DNA of 62,500 nucleotides from Paratrimastix pyriformis (lineage: Eukaryota > Preaxostyla > Paratrimastigidae). Positions 1 to 12,513 of the stretch are shown piece by piece. The stretch lies in the NCBI GenBank assembly GCA_027972325.1, contig JAPMOS010000108.1:1-62500 (forward strand), written 5' to 3'. The notes under the pieces were generated by a model, which was given only the letters and a program-made list of their open reading frames with translations, made no database searches and had not been told where the DNA came from. The translations under genes were made by a program, and so were the position numbers. How positions within the stretch are numbered: the stretch's first letter is position 1; the number at the start of each line of letters is the position of its first letter.

Positions 1-80
1 GTGGCGATCTCCATGGCCAGAAACGGGCAGAGACGCGGAGCAAAGGAACGTGCAACGCCGAGACTTCAACCGGGGGGGTA
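1..80 (-). mobile_element. 5' end of a B1-type retroposon in copy 1 (cut by window edge)
   Basis: Positions 1-80 match 8589-8660 almost exactly: leader plus the ATG of the B coding region. They join the element at the same position, just before tatatgagccc. The rest of this B copy would lie to the left of the window. Sharing one insertion point in both tandem copies means B1 was inserted before the element was duplicated. Confidence 0.65.
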
Positions 81-224
81 TATGAGCCCATCTTCTCCAC
101 CAACACATCATACTCTTCTCTCTCTTTTTCACGCAGCAACGCGTCCAAGTCCGACCTGGACGGGCAAATGGCCACCTTCCTCCTTGTCGTCCCCGCCCAT
201 GCCGGCATGTTCCTCAAGTCAGTC

Positions 225-1010
225 ACGACCATGTGATGGTCTGTAACTTCGCTCCACTGTATCCCTCATTTCTCCATACCCATAGGTTATCGAGCATCCT
301 TGCCATCGTCCTTGCGTTGCGAGGCAAAGGTCCAACCGAGCCACCCTTTCATCCCCGGCTGCTTGTCCTTCTCCTCTGCATCCCCCCTTCTTGTTCCGCA
401 CAAACGTGATCTCATTCTCCTTGCCTACCATCTTCGCCGTGTCATACAGTCCCAACTTCTCATGCTCTCCGACTTCCTTGGCCCAGCTATTCGCATCCGT
501 GTACACCACCACTCCCCTTCCCTCTGCCGCCCCCTCCGCCATGCACTCATCCAGCCTTTCAATAATCACCTTCCTGACCCTCTCCTTGTCATCTCCCTCC
601 CCAGTCGGATAGTACATATTCACCAGCCGGGTTGGTCTTTCCTCCGACCAGTCCATGTACATCAAATAGCCCGGCAGGACCTCCGTGACACGACGCACCG
701 CCATCTGCGGGTCGTCTATATCCTATCATCACCCCCCCTGGGTGACGCTCCTACATTCTCCACCACCGAACTCCTCCACCGCCATCCCCTCATCCTTCTC
801 CTCCAACTGCTCCTTATTCGCCTTCGTCCCCTTTGTTTCTTGCAACAGGGCAATGTCTACGTCCTACCCGCAACAGGTCCGCCACATTACTTCGCTTCCA
901 CTGACCCAAGTCCTCGCACATTCCACCCACCACCCCATCCTGTCCTCCTCTTCATCGGCAACCCCGCCCTCAGGTTGGCCTCCTTCCTCCCTGGCACCTT
1001 CTCCACCCCG
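225..1010 (-). pseudogene. APE-type (EEP) endonuclease domain, element copy 1, frame-broken
   Basis: The conserved blocks of the endonuclease/exonuclease/phosphatase fold appear in order on the minus strand: WNVRGL (near 930), a DIALLQETK-like block (near 850), RLVNMYYPTGEGDD, VVVYTDANSW (the aspartate/asparagine block), RLDLCLATQG and the terminal SDHH-like block (TDHHMVVTDL in copy 2). These are the motifs of the target-nicking endonuclease of LINE-type elements. They lie in different frames and are joined only by small length changes, so no intact ORF exists. The longest open piece is 219-704. Copy 2 shows the same domain with a different set of indels, so sequencing error is a serious alternative to decay. 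Confidence 0.7.
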
Positions 1011-1256
1011 AAACTCCTCCTCCTCCGCCTTCACGTCATATCCCTCTCAATATCCAACATTTTTGCTTTTGCCTCCTCTTCCTTTGTGCATCTTCCCCTC
1101 TTCTTCCTTGCCTTCCTGCTCATCCCATCCCCAGGTCGCCGACTCACTTCCGGATACGACACGCCCGCTACCAGGACCTGCTCCTCCTGTCCTTCAGGCT
1201 TCTCCGCCTTGTCTGCTCCCCGCCCTGTCATCCCTTGACTCTTTCCTCACCGCACG

Positions 1257-1466
1257 CTACTGCAGTCTCCCTCTGCAGCTCCCAAATGCTGGCCCCCTCG
1301 GACCTTTGCATCCGCGACCCCATTCCAGCTTCAGCCACGTACACGAAAACATCCCATGCATAATCTCGCACTCCTCCACCTCATACACCACACTGTCATT
1401 GAACCTCCACCACGCCCCATCAATCCTTTTCAGTGCCACCCAATGACGCCCCCGCCCCTTCTTCAC
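1257..1466 (-). pseudogene. Cysteine-protease-like patch upstream of the endonuclease (copy 1)
   Basis: A 69-residue open stretch contains GRHWVALKRIDGAWWRFNDS, which resembles the His-Asp/Asn C-terminal half of papain-fold deubiquitinase-like proteases (USP and Josephin families have H-[WY]-x-A and W-[WY]-x-[FL]-[ND]-[DS] in this arrangement). No cysteine-bearing N-terminal half could be placed because frames are broken upstream. Some LINE clades (for example Dualen/RandI) carry OTU-type proteases, so a protease in a LINE is not unprecedented. Assignment is weak. Confidence 0.3.
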
Positions 1467-1738
1467 AGAATTCCGCCTCCGCTTCCAGGTGGTAGCTTGT
1501 CCCGAGTACGTCTACTATGTCCGGCTGCACTTTCCACTGCGTCTGATCCGCCCCCTACCCCTCTGGTTCCGAACCACCTGCACCACCAGGACACTCTCCC
1601 TTCTATCGCACGCTCATCCCGTGCATGCCACTGGTCCCCACCACACACCGGACACTTCTTCATGACACGGTCATCTGCCATCACTACCCTCCTTACCGCC
1701 TCATTCATACTGTCCCCGTCCCTCATCAGACGCACAAA

Positions 1739-3165
1739 GTGTGTGTGTGTCATACATGTTTGCAACATAGAGATGCAAAACTCCCGATTCCGGCCGAAGC
1801 CGGGGGTGAACCCCAGTCCCTCCCATGTCCCCCGCAATTCTGCGGGCAACTAGGGCTAGGGGCGGGGCTATGGTGACAGGGAGAGGTAGAAAGAACGGGG
1901 GAGGGACCAAGGAATAGGGTGGATCGAGGAGATAAATCAGGAAAAGACTGAACAACGGGACAAAGATTGAACCGAAAGGAACACAATTCCTTACATTGGG
2001 ACTTCTTGGGCGTTGGGCATCCGCGTCCCCATGTACCATCTGGTACTGGTGCGTAACACGAACATCGGGGCGTGTTGTTGGCGGATCCACCATCCAAGTC
2101 CGCCTCCGGCCCGTCCGGTCCCGCGGGCACTCGAGCCGCTCCCCTTCAACCCCAGATCCGTGGGGCAGAGCGAGGCTCCCTTCGGCGTGGCAAGAAGCCC
2201 TTGCGCTGGGGCAGGGACAAGCGCAGGGCAGCATGGGCAGGGGCAGCATGGGCAGGGGCAACATGGGCAGGCAACATGGGCAGGGGCAGGGCAGGGGCAG
2301 GGGCAGGGGCATGGGCAGGGCCACAGTGGGAGTCGCAGTGGGGCTGGTGCAGATGCAGTGGGGCTGGTGCAGATGCAGTGGGGCTGCTGGTGCAGTGGGG
2401 CTGGGGCGGCACCCTGGCGAACGGATTCCCGACCGGCGCGGGCTGCTGGTGGGCAACAGCAGGGCGCACAGCAAAGGATTGCTGTCAGCCTTCTCCTCAA
2501 CCCTGTCCTTCTTCTTTGCTGGCGAAGGTTCGGGGATGGCGGATGGCCGACTCGTACCACCTCAAGCTGAAGCGGGGCAGCTGAGGGTCGATGCAATGTG
2601 CGGTCACTTTTCCGGGAGGCTGTTTGACAGTGCTCGGTGACTTTGGACACAGCCGGATTGCGGCGAAGCAGTGGACGGGTTCACCGAAGCCACAGGTCGG
2701 AGCGGGAACGGGGGGGTCGCCATCGATACTCGCGATACAGTAACGGGCTTGCTGGAAGACTCCAAATTGAAAATGGTGGCACCACAAATGAATTGAATCA
2801 ATTGCGCAAGCTTTTGGCAGCACAGAGATGATCGCCCCGCCGACCGTAGATGCTCAAACTGATGCGCTGAAGCAACTTGGTCGACGGGATGCGCTCTCAG
2901 AGGCACCAAATACCCAAAAGTTTGCCAAACTCAGGATCATGGTAGAAGTGAAGGAAAGACGGCTCAGCTGGTCCATGCTCCGGAAGATAGCTCGATGATC
3001 GTCGAGCTCGTCAATAAAGCACAGAAATGGATCTTCTTCATCAAGAATAGAAGCATGTTTTCAATAAAGCAATGGTTGCGTCGTCCAGATCATCATTCAC
3101 CGCAGTGATTTCGCAGGCCATAGCCCTGCGTAAATCGTGTTGAACTGAGAATAGTGCCGGGGAAC
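1739..3165 (-). mobile_element. Retroposon C, paralogue of B, (CA)n tail, TSD gacgcacaaa
   Basis: Flanked by the 10-bp direct repeat gacgcacaaa at 1729-1738 and 3166-3175. The matching region of copy 2 holds a single empty site at 10274-10283. The minus-strand 3' end is a CA run at 1739. Near the 5' end is ATG with MACEITAVNDDLDDA, followed by EDPFLCFIDELDDHRAIFR, which lines up with DDPMVEYLQDELGRHL of B. It also has an NPF motif (VGNPFARV) and an Ala/Pro/His low-complexity stretch, so it looks like a diverged relative of B. Frames are broken several times. Confidence 0.65.
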
Positions 3166-6100
3166 GACGCACAAACAAACTCCGCGCCCTCTCTCTGCCA
3201 ACACTTACATCCGCATTCCACACACGTCCACCACCTCATCCTGACTTCCACCGGGATCCGCGCCCTTTCAGCAGCTCAATCACAGCCACCCTGCTTCTCC
3301 ATCCTGCGTCTCATCCAGTCCTCCGTCCCCCTCTTCCATCCCTTCTTCTCCATCAGGGTCCCCACCGACACCTCTGACCACATCAAACAGCGGATCTGCC
3401 CCACCAACCGCCTCCGCCTGCAGCCCGGCGCTCAACCAACACCTGTGTCCAGTCGTTGGCGATGCCACGATATTGCTCGACGTCTCTGCACCGGTACCTA
3501 TCCATCCCCGGCTGCCCGCTCCTCCCCATCCAAATCGTCCATGCCTCCCTCCAGGGGTACATCCTCGCCCGGACACCCATCGACACCTCTCGATGCCACC
3601 ACTTTCACCCCATCCCTACCAACCGAACCCCGGCATCCATCCGCCCCGCCCTCGTCCATGCCGCGCCATCCCCCACCCTTCTCCGAGCCGTCTCCGCCCC
3701 GTCTCCCACCCATCTCCGCACCTTTCTTTGCGCTTCTTCCTTTTCCCACAATCTCCTCTGCACCTCACATTCCGCTATCCCCATCGCCAACAACCAATTC
3801 CATACGGCCCCAACCCTGCCATTACCACTCGCCCACCGTGCGATCCACTGGCTGATACATCTCCAGTGTCCTTCGTTCATCTTGTTTTCTGAAATATAAT
3901 GCCAGACCATTGTTGTTCCGCTGCCTTTTGCCTGACCGAGATCACCGTCCCATCGCAGCCCCCAGAGTCCGTTCCCCTGATCAGCAAATGGCACAGAACC
4001 TCATCCTTCCGCTCACATGCCACATCTTCTCGGTCCCACAGCATCTTTCAACATGACTCCTCGGGTTCCCCACCCCATCGCTCATCCTGCATTAGTTCAG
4101 CCTTTTCCGGCAGCCTCCTCCGGCTGAAGCTATCCCCCACGCCCAATACTCCCCAGTTCGCCGGTCAGTTTCTTCCCCATCATCCCAGCTTCCCTCAGGT
4201 ACCAGAACTCTCCTTCCCACATCCACATAGCAGCCATTCAGCCAACATCCTCTTTGTACCAGCCATCTCCTCTCCAAACGCTCGATTCCATCGATTCTCG
4301 CGTTAATTCCTATCCCTTCCTGCCATACTTCATCCACCAGGTCCACCCATTTTCCACTTCCAATTTTCCACATCCACTGCCCCATAGCGCTTCTCTCCCA
4401 ACCAGCTCCACCATCTGATCCCGTACCCAGCTCACCTCCATTGACCCTGCCACGCCCATTGTTCCAGTCTGTTCCGTTCCATACCCTTCTCCGCTCACTT
4501 GCCTTACGCAAAACACAATGCAGAGTCCTACCACCTCAAGATGCCACGATCGATCACTGTCCCAATTCCATCCCACCGTTCCAGTCTGCCTTGTTACCCT
4601 CGTTGTCCCCATCCACTCCTCTTCCAGAGACGCACCAAAAATGTTTACAGCGCGATGGCCCGTCTCCATATGCATCTCAGAAGCGCGCCTAGCTTCGAGA
4701 GGCCCCTCATCGTTACCGATGCGACGACCCATGCCCATGTGCATGCGTGTGGTGATGCGAGTGCGACGGTCGCTCCCCGCTTGGCTGGGCTTCCTCTTCT
4801 TGCTCTTGGCCGTATCTGTCGCCGAGGCAGTCTTGGCAGCTGCCGTCCCCTTCGCCAGGGCACTCTTCGCCGCCCCATCCTCGGGCTGCATAGCCTGCCC
4901 GTCCCCGGCGTGGCCAGAGTCGGCGTCACCGGCACTGACGGCGTCGGCGACGTCACCAGGGGGCCGGGCTGACGCCGGCGTCACCGCTGCAGGGTGGTCG
5001 AACCCTTCGAAGACCGAGGCCAGCTTCGCTGCAGGGCCTTGCCTCCGATGAAGGCCGGCCTGGCCTTCTCCTCTTTTCCATCCGGAACAGAGCCACTGTC
5101 CTCAAAACAGTGAGCCAACGGTAGCGGGATAATCAGACCTTTAAGGAGACCAGGTCCGCTGGCGCTGCAAAGACCATGCCACTGTCCCATTTCACCGCAG
5201 ATGCATCCGCAATTGTCCCTTCGTCCAGGGCAGCCTGGAGGGCCACTTCGAGCTCCATCTCCGACCTTCCGCTGCGCCAGCCCAGGTCTTCGGTCTTCTT
5301 CGCAGCGCTTGGGGCCAGCCTCCAGCACCTCCACCTCGCGCGACGCTGACCGCACTGGGACCTTCACCGGGCGGGTAACAGCCCGCTCAACCGGGCCACG
5401 CACCTCCAGGACCAGGCTCCGGCCGCAAGGGGTCACTCCAACATTGGTCGTGCTGGTGCGTTGCCGTTTCCACGCCGCAAATAAAGCCTCGGGGCTACCA
5501 TCTCATTTGATAGGAAGGTTGTCCTCTCGCCAGCAGGGGGTGGCCGACATCACCTGGGCACCAACCGACTCCGCCCAGGCCTTCGCCTCATCCAACATGT
5601 TCCCCGGGGACAGAGCCGTGTTTCCACCATGGGCAGCGCATCCATCTTTGCTGGGGTCTCGGCAGACTGCGGGCATCAGGGTGGTGGATTCTGACCAGCC
5701 ACCTATCCTGACCACGGGCCCAAACAATCCCTTCCCTCTGCGCACCGGCTCAGCCTCGTCCACAGCGCCATCCACCGAAACCGTTGGAGACCCGTCCGGA
5801 CGGAGGCCTCCTCCGCAGCCCCACCAACAACCGGGGACGGGACCAGCGGGGCAGAGCCACCGCAGCAACTGGATTGGCCGAACTAGGGCAGGGGCCAACG
5901 CTTGGCCAGGAGCAGGGGAGTCCAGCACCGAAGTTGACATAGCACCTACCGCACCACAGAAGAACAACAAAGTGAGGATCGTTGCCAGGCCGCAGATCAT
6001 CGATTGCATCCCTTCACTACGGCACCAAAATACGTCCAACACGACGAAAATGTTTCATTCCCATTCCCTTGTTCCCTCCTACTTTCCCGCATTCCCTGTT

Positions 6101-6633
6101 CCATCCCTTGCCTCGATGAGCTCTCTCAGAATAAAGCATTCTTGCCAACACTCGACTGATAGCTGTCATTCTCCTACCAATAATAAAACAATAGATCAGC
6201 ATTTCCAATTCATTATTTCCCAGGTTCGTCCTGAGAGCATTCCGCACGATCTGCTCGATCGTTTGCGGTGCAGGTCTCCGAACTGCTTGTTCAGATCCCA
6301 AGGCGCAGACTTCTTGTCTGTAAGCCCATACACGCAACGCAAACATAAGCGGAACTAGGACGGACCAAATGCGCAGATTTAAAGCTTGCAACAGAGATTA
6401 TAACGCGGGGAGAGCCCTGAAGAATTCGTCGTCTCATTTCCTTTAGTCAGTGCCTCTGCCCCTGTCGAACTATGAATCTTGACCGTTCCATTCTTGCGTT
6501 GTTCTTTTGGTATCTTGCGTACATCAGGAGGGCAGTGCCACCTCCCGGCCCTCCACGCACACCCTCGCCGCCTGCATTTGCATCCCCCGCCATCATCTCA
6601 TTCGCCCCCTATCTCTCATTCGCCCGTGCCCTT

Positions 6634-6790
6634 CTCCGTTTCCGTTTCTGCACTTCTCCGTTTCCGTTTCTGCACTTCTCCGTTTCCGTTTCTGCACTTC
6701 TCCGTTTCCGTTTCACCTTCTCCGTTTCCGTTTCTGCACTTCTCCGTTCCGTTTCACTTCTCCGTTTCCGTTTCTGCACTTTCTCCGATT
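6634..6790. repeat. 22-bp minisatellite in the 3' part of element copy 2
   Basis: About six tandem units of tctccgtttccgtttctgca with minor variation. It lies between the basic linker of copy 2 and the 5' end of copy 1, in a stretch with no supported coding potential. Confidence 0.8.
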
Positions 6791-7249
6791 CGTTCTGTGT
6801 CGTTTGCAAAATCGTCGTTTGCGTCGAAACCGTCGTTTGCACCAAAACTACAGTTTGCCCCAGAATTCACCGTTAGCATCCGAATCCCCCATTTGCACCG
6901 TTTTGGCATTTCGCCGATTTCCGGCATTTCCACCAAAATTACCGAAAGTCTATGCCCTTATATATCCGTTTTCCTCCAACGCCCTGTCCCTTCTTGTAGT
7001 GCATGCTTCTCATCTTTGCCAATTGGCGCTGCATCTCCCTCCCTCCTTTCCGAGTCCTCTCCTCCACCGCCCTCCGCCGCAGCTTCCTCATGCGGTGGGG
7101 CTCGTAGTCCCGATCCGTATTTGTAACCTCCCGGTACCCAAACACATGCCCCGCCGTTTCCCTCAGGATCCGACCCATCTGTTCGAATGACAGCTCTCCC
7201 CTTCCCCGATGCCTTTCGAATCATCTCCGCCACCTTCCTCCTATGAGCC

Positions 7250-8660
7250 GTTGTTGTTGTTGTTTGTTGTTGTGATACCTTTCGACTGCCAGTAACTGCG
7301 CGCAAAACACAGAAAACTGAAACAGAAGAAAATCCGTTCATCCGGTCGAAACCGGCGGGTGCATGCCGACCACCCCCTCAGGGTAGGCGCACAGACGGCA
7401 TGGCGGAAGAGACTGGAATGTCGCCAGGAAACAGAATCGTTCAAACATGACAGCAAACAGAAGGAACATCAAAGAAAGAACGGGGCAAGGGGGACAAAAG
7501 GATCAACACTGAGACACGGGACACGAGGAACAATGAAAGGGGGCGGGAAGCAAAATTAAGAACAGTTAGAACGAAAATATTTGAACCCAGCCTGAGGGGG
7601 GGCGGAACCCATCCACCATGACCTACCACCCGGTAGGACAGGCACTGGCCTGAATCCACCACCCACGTTGCTCCCTTCCAAAAGGCCCGGTTGCTAGGCG
7701 AGAGGTCAGAGGCTAATCTTCGGAGGCACGGCAGAAGCGGCATGGTCGGGCGTCGAGGTAGCACGAGCGGGCGCAGCAGGCACAGCAGACAAGGGACACA
7801 CCAGCAGCAACAGAGGCAGCAACAGGGGCAACGGGGCAGCAACAGGGGCAGCAACAACAGGGGCAGCAACAGGTGCAGGTGCAGGTGCAGGTGCAGGTGC
7901 AGGTGCGGTGCAGGTGCAGGTGCAGGTGGGTAGGTGCAGGTGCAGGCGCAAAAGCCGGACATGAGATGAAGTCGGAGCCGGAACAGGTGCGGCAGTCGGT
8001 TCGCCACGGTGAGAGGTGCTCTTGGGGCAGCGGAAGGGCAAATGGATTGCTCGAAGAGGGAACGGGCTCTCCTTCTTCCCCGCTGGACGATCGCCATCGA
8101 TGATCGGGTGGCGAGTTCCACCTCCACCTCAAGTTGCTTTGGACCACGGTGTAGTCTCCCCAACAGATAGGAGGGGACTCGTTCTGGCGGTGTGTGTTTG
8201 TCCACAGACGAGCCGCGCGATGATTCTTGTGGCACGTGGCAGTCGAGTTCGCACATTCGATTGCTGGAACAATAAAGCCCCAAAGTTGGAAAATAAACTG
8301 GCTGATCGCTTCAGGCTGCTTCTTCGGATTGTCCTCCAGCAGCATGTGCACCGTGCGTTCGATGATCTCATAGCGTGGAGCACGGTGCTCATTGACGACC
8401 AATGAACTGAAGAGCTTCATAAGCTCAAACGCATCCAAGAGCTTGTCCAATGGAGCTGAAGGGGGGGGGACTAAGATGCCGACCCAACTCATCTTGAAGA
8501 TACTCTACCATAGGGTCGTCACGACTTTGGATCTCGGCGTGATCCATAATAAGTTGGAATCGTCCTTACTGAGCTCGTCATGCTCAGTGGCGATCTCCAT
8601 GGCCAGAAACGGGCAGAACGCGGAGCAAAGGGAATGCAACGCCGAGACTTCAACCGGGGG
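7250..8660 (-). mobile_element. Retroposon B1: ~1.4 kb, (CAA)n tail, TSD tatgagcc, codes for an NPF-motif protein
   Basis: On the minus strand it starts with about 65 nt of leader, then ATG (protein start MEIATEHDELSKDDS), and ends in a run of CAA repeats at 7250. The flanking 8 bp tatgagcc occurs at 7242-7249 and again beyond the other end; in copy 1 the site reads tatatgagccc after position 80. The ORF has a helical acidic N-terminal region (DDPMVEYLQDELGRHL; FSSLVVNEHRAPRYEIIERT), NPF-type EH-ligand motifs (SNPFASS and ANPFAKP in B2), and an Ala-Pro tract encoded by a GCACCT hexamer repeat. Tail plus TSD means target-primed retroposition. It could be a mobile family or a repeatedly retroposed host mRNA. 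B1 carries several small frame changes relative to B2. Confidence 0.65.
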
Positions 8661-8799
8661 TATATGGTATCTTCTCCACCAACACATCACTCTTCTCTCT
8701 CTTTCACGCAGCAACGCGTCCAAGTCCGACCTGGACGGGCAAATGGCCACCTTCCTCCTTGTCGTCCCCGCCCATGCCGGCAGCATGTTCCTCAAGTCA

Positions 8800-9530
8800 G
8801 TCACGACCATGTGATGGTCTGTAACTTCGCTCCACTGTATCTCCTCATTTCTCCATACCCATAGGTTATCGAGCATCCTTGCCATCGTCCCTTGCGTTGC
8901 GAGGCAAAGGTCCAACCGAGCCACCCTTTCATCCCCGGCTGCTTGTCCTTCTCCTCTGCATCCCCCTTCTTGTTCCGCACAAGCGTGATCTCATTCTTTT
9001 CATCTTCGCCGTGTCATACAGTCCCAACTTCTCATGCTCTCCGACTTCCTTGGCCCAGCTATTCGCATCCGTGTACACCACTCCCCTTCCCTCTGCCGCC
9101 CCCTCCGCCATGCACTCATCCAGCCTTTCAATAATCACCTTCCTGACCCTCTCCTTGTCATCTCCTCCCCAGTCGGATGGTACATATTCACCAGCCGGAG
9201 GTTGGTCTTTCCCTCCGACCAGTCCATGTACATCAAATAGCCAGCAGGACCTCCGTGACACGACGCACCGCCATCTGCAGGGTCCGTCATATCCTATCAC
9301 CCCCTTGGGGTGACGCTCACCGCATTCTCCACCACCGAACTCTCCACCGCCATCCCTCATCCACTTCTCCTCCAACTGCTCCTTATTCGCCTTCGTCCCT
9401 TTGTTTCTTGCAACAGGGCAATGTCTACCGTCCTACCCGCAACAGGTCCGCCACATTACTTCGCTTCACTCTGACCCAAGTCCTCGCACATTCCACCCTG
9501 CCACCTCCTGTCCTCCTCCTTCATCGGCAA
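8800..9530 (-). pseudogene. APE-type endonuclease domain, element copy 2
   Basis: Same motif order as in copy 1. Here the C-terminal half is clearer: RLDLCLATQG, NLWVWRNEEIQWSEVTDHH and MVVTDLRNMLPAWAGTT are in one open frame (8924-8660). The TDHH block supplies the catalytic histidine expected at the end of the fold. The domain ends just upstream of the B1 insertion at 8660, so B1 sits in the linker after the endonuclease. The N-terminal half lies in other frames. Confidence 0.7.
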
Positions 9531-12513
9531 CCCGCCCTCAGGTTGGCCTCCTTCCTCCTGGCACCCTTCTCCACCCCAGAACTCCTCCTCCTCCGCCTTC
9601 GTCATATCCCCTCTCAATATCCAACATTTTTGCTTTTTGCCTCCTCTTCCTTTGTGCATCCTTCTTCCCCTCTTCTTCCTTGCCTTCCTGCTCATCCATC
9701 CCCAGGTCGCCGACTCACTTCCGGATACGACGCCCGCTACCAGGACCTGCTCCTCCTGTCCTTCAGGCTTCTCCCTTGTCTGCTCCCGCCCTGTCATCCC
9801 TTGACTCTCTTTCCTCACCACTTTACTGCAGTCTCCCTCACAGCTCCCCAAATGCTGGCCCCTCCCGGACCTTTGCATCCGCGACCCCATTCCAGCTTCA
9901 GCCACGTACGAAAACATCCCCATGCATAATCTCGCACTCCTCACCTCATACACCACGTGTTGGACCTCCACCACGCCCCATCAATCCTTTTCAGTGCCAC
10001 CCAATGACGCCCCCCGCCCCTTCTTCCACAGGAATTCCGCCTCCCGCTTCCAGGTGGTAGCTTGTCCCGAGTACGTCTACTATGTCCGGCTGCACTTTCC
10101 TGCGTCTGATCCGCCTACCCTCTGGTTCCGAACCACCTGCACCAGGACACTCTCCCTTCTATCGCACGCTCATCCCGTGCATCCCCCACCACACGGACAC
10201 TTCTTCATGACACGGTCATCTGCCATCACTACCCTCCTTACCGCCTCATTCATACTGTCTCCGTCCCTCATCAGACGCACAAACAAGCACTCCCGCGCCC
10301 TCTCTGCCAACACTTTCACATCCGCATTCCACACACGTCCACCACCCTCATCCTGACTCCCACCGGGATCCGCGCCCTTTCAGCAGCTCAATCACAGCCA
10401 CCCCTGCTTCTCCATCCTGCGTCTCATCCAGTCCCTCCGTCCCCTCTTCCAAATCCTTCTTCTCCATCAGGGTCCCCACCGACACCTCTGACCACATCAA
10501 ACAGCGGATCTGCCCCACCAACCGCCTCCGCCGCCTGCAGCCCGGCGCTCAACCAACACCTGTGTCCAGTCGTGTTGGCGATGCCACGATATTGCTCGAC
10601 GTCTCCCTGCACCGGTACCCTATCCATCCCCGGCTGCCCGCTCCCTCCCCATCCAAATCGTCCATGCCTCTCCTCCAGGGTACATCCTCGCCCGGACACC
10701 CATCGACACCTCTCGATGCCACCACTTTCACCCCATCCCTACCAACCGAACCCCCGGCATCCATCCGCCCCGCCTCGTCCATGCCGCGCCATCCCCGCAC
10801 CCTTCTCCGAGCCGTCTTCCGCCCCGTCTCCCCACTCCATCTCCGCACCTTTCTTTGCGCTTCTTCCTTTTCCCACAATCTCCTCCTCTGCACCTCACAT
10901 TCCGCTATCCCCATCGCCAACAACCAATTCCATGTCAGCCCCAACCCTGCCATTACCACCTCGCCCACCGTGCGATCCACTGGCTGATACATCTCCAGTG
11001 TCCTTCGTTCATCTTGTTTTCTGAAATATAATGCCAGACCATTGTTGTTCCGCTGCCTTTTGCCTGACCGAGATCACCGTCCCATCGCAGCCCCAGAGTC
11101 CGTTCCCCTGATCAGCAAATGGCACAGAACCCTCATCCTTCCGCTCACATGCCACATCTTCTCGGTCCCCACAGCATCTTTCAACATGACTCCTCGGGCT
11201 CCCCTACCCCATCGCTCATCCTGCATTAGTTCAGCCTTTTCCGGCAGCCTCCTCCGGCTGAAGCTATCCCCACGCCCAATACTCCTTCAGTTCGCCGGTC
11301 AGTTTCTTTTCCCCATCATCCCAGCTTCCCTCAGGTACCAGAACTCTCCTTCCCACATCCACATAGCAGCCATTCAGCCAACATCCTCTTTGTACCAGCC
11401 ATCTCCTCTCCAAACGCTCGATTCCATCGATTCTCGCGTTAATTCCTATCCCTTCCTGCCATACTTCATCCACCAGGTCCACCCATTTTCCCACTTCCAA
11501 TTTTCCACATCCACTGCCCCATAGCGCTTCTCTCCCAACCAGCTCCACCATCTGATCCCGTACCCAGCTCACCTCCATTGACCCTGCCACGCCCATTGTT
11601 CCAGTCTGTTCCGTTCCATACCCTTCTCCGCTCACTTGCCTTACGCAAAACACAATGCAGAGTCCTACCACCTCAAGATGCCACGATCGATCACTGTCCC
11701 AATTCCATCCCACCGTTCCAGTCTGCCCTTGTTACCCCTCGTTGTCCCCATCCATACTCCTCTTCCAGAGACGCACCAAAATGTTTACAGCGCGATGGCC
11801 CGTCTCCATATGCATCTCAGAAGCGCGCCTAGCTTCGAGAGGCCCCTCATCGTTACCGATGCGACGACCCATGCCCATGTGCATGCGTGTGGTGATGCGA
11901 GTGCGACGAACGTCGCTCCCCGCTTGGGCTGGGCTTCCCTCTTCTTGCTCTTGGCCGTATCTGTCGCCGAGGCAGTCTTGGCAGCTGCCGTCCCTTCTCG
12001 CCAGGGCACTCTTCGCCGCCCATCCTCGGGCTGCATAGCCTGCCCGTCCCCGGCGTGGCCAGAGTCGGCGTCACCGGCACTGACGGCGTCGGCGACGTCA
12101 CCAGGGGCCGGGCTGACGCCGGCGTCACCGCTGCAGGGTGGTCGAACCCTTCGAAGACCGAGGCCAGCTTCGCTGCAGGGGCCTTGCCTCCGATGAAGGC
12201 CGGCCTGGCCTTCTCCCTCTTTTCCATCCGGAACAGAGCCACTGTCCTCAAAACAGTGAGCCAACGGTAGCGGGATAATCAGACCTTTAAGGGAGACCAG
12301 GTCCGCTGGCGCTGCAAAGACCATGCCACTGTCCCATTTCACCGCAGATGCATCCGCAATTGTCCCTTCGTCCAGGGCAGCCTGGAGGGCCACTTCGAGC
12401 TCCATCTCCGACCTTCCGCTGCGCCAGCCCAGGTCTTCGGTCTTCTTCGCAGCGCTTGGGGCCAGCCTCCAACGCACCTCCACCTCGCGCGACGCTGACC
12501 GCACTGGGACCTT

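Larger units (their letters stand above)
1..6410 (-). mobile_element. Tandem copy 1 of an endonuclease-bearing non-LTR-like element (3' side cut by window edge)
   Basis: Read on the minus strand, the 5' end is near 6410, where the sequence runs TATAACGCGGGG on the plus strand, the same end as copy 2. In order: an ORF1-like region (about 6391-4650), a Trp-rich region (4511-4092), a basic/acidic stretch (3994-3280), a Cys-rich patch (CPVCGG, near 1650), a protease-like patch (1466-1257) and an APE-type endonuclease domain (about 1010-225). No reverse transcriptase is seen before the window edge. A 1.4 kb retroposon (C) interrupts it at 1739-3165. Positions 1-80 match the 5' end of retroposon B1, so copy 1 carries that insertion too. 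Reading frames are broken into many short pieces, mostly by 1-3 nt length differences from copy 2. The family is inferred from the endonuclease alone. Confidence 0.7.

Noticed and set aside
300-1446. Long plus-strand frames over the element (for example 300-1238 and 685-1446)
   Set aside because: They are Pro/Ser/His-rich shadows of the minus-strand endonuclease region and have no motifs.
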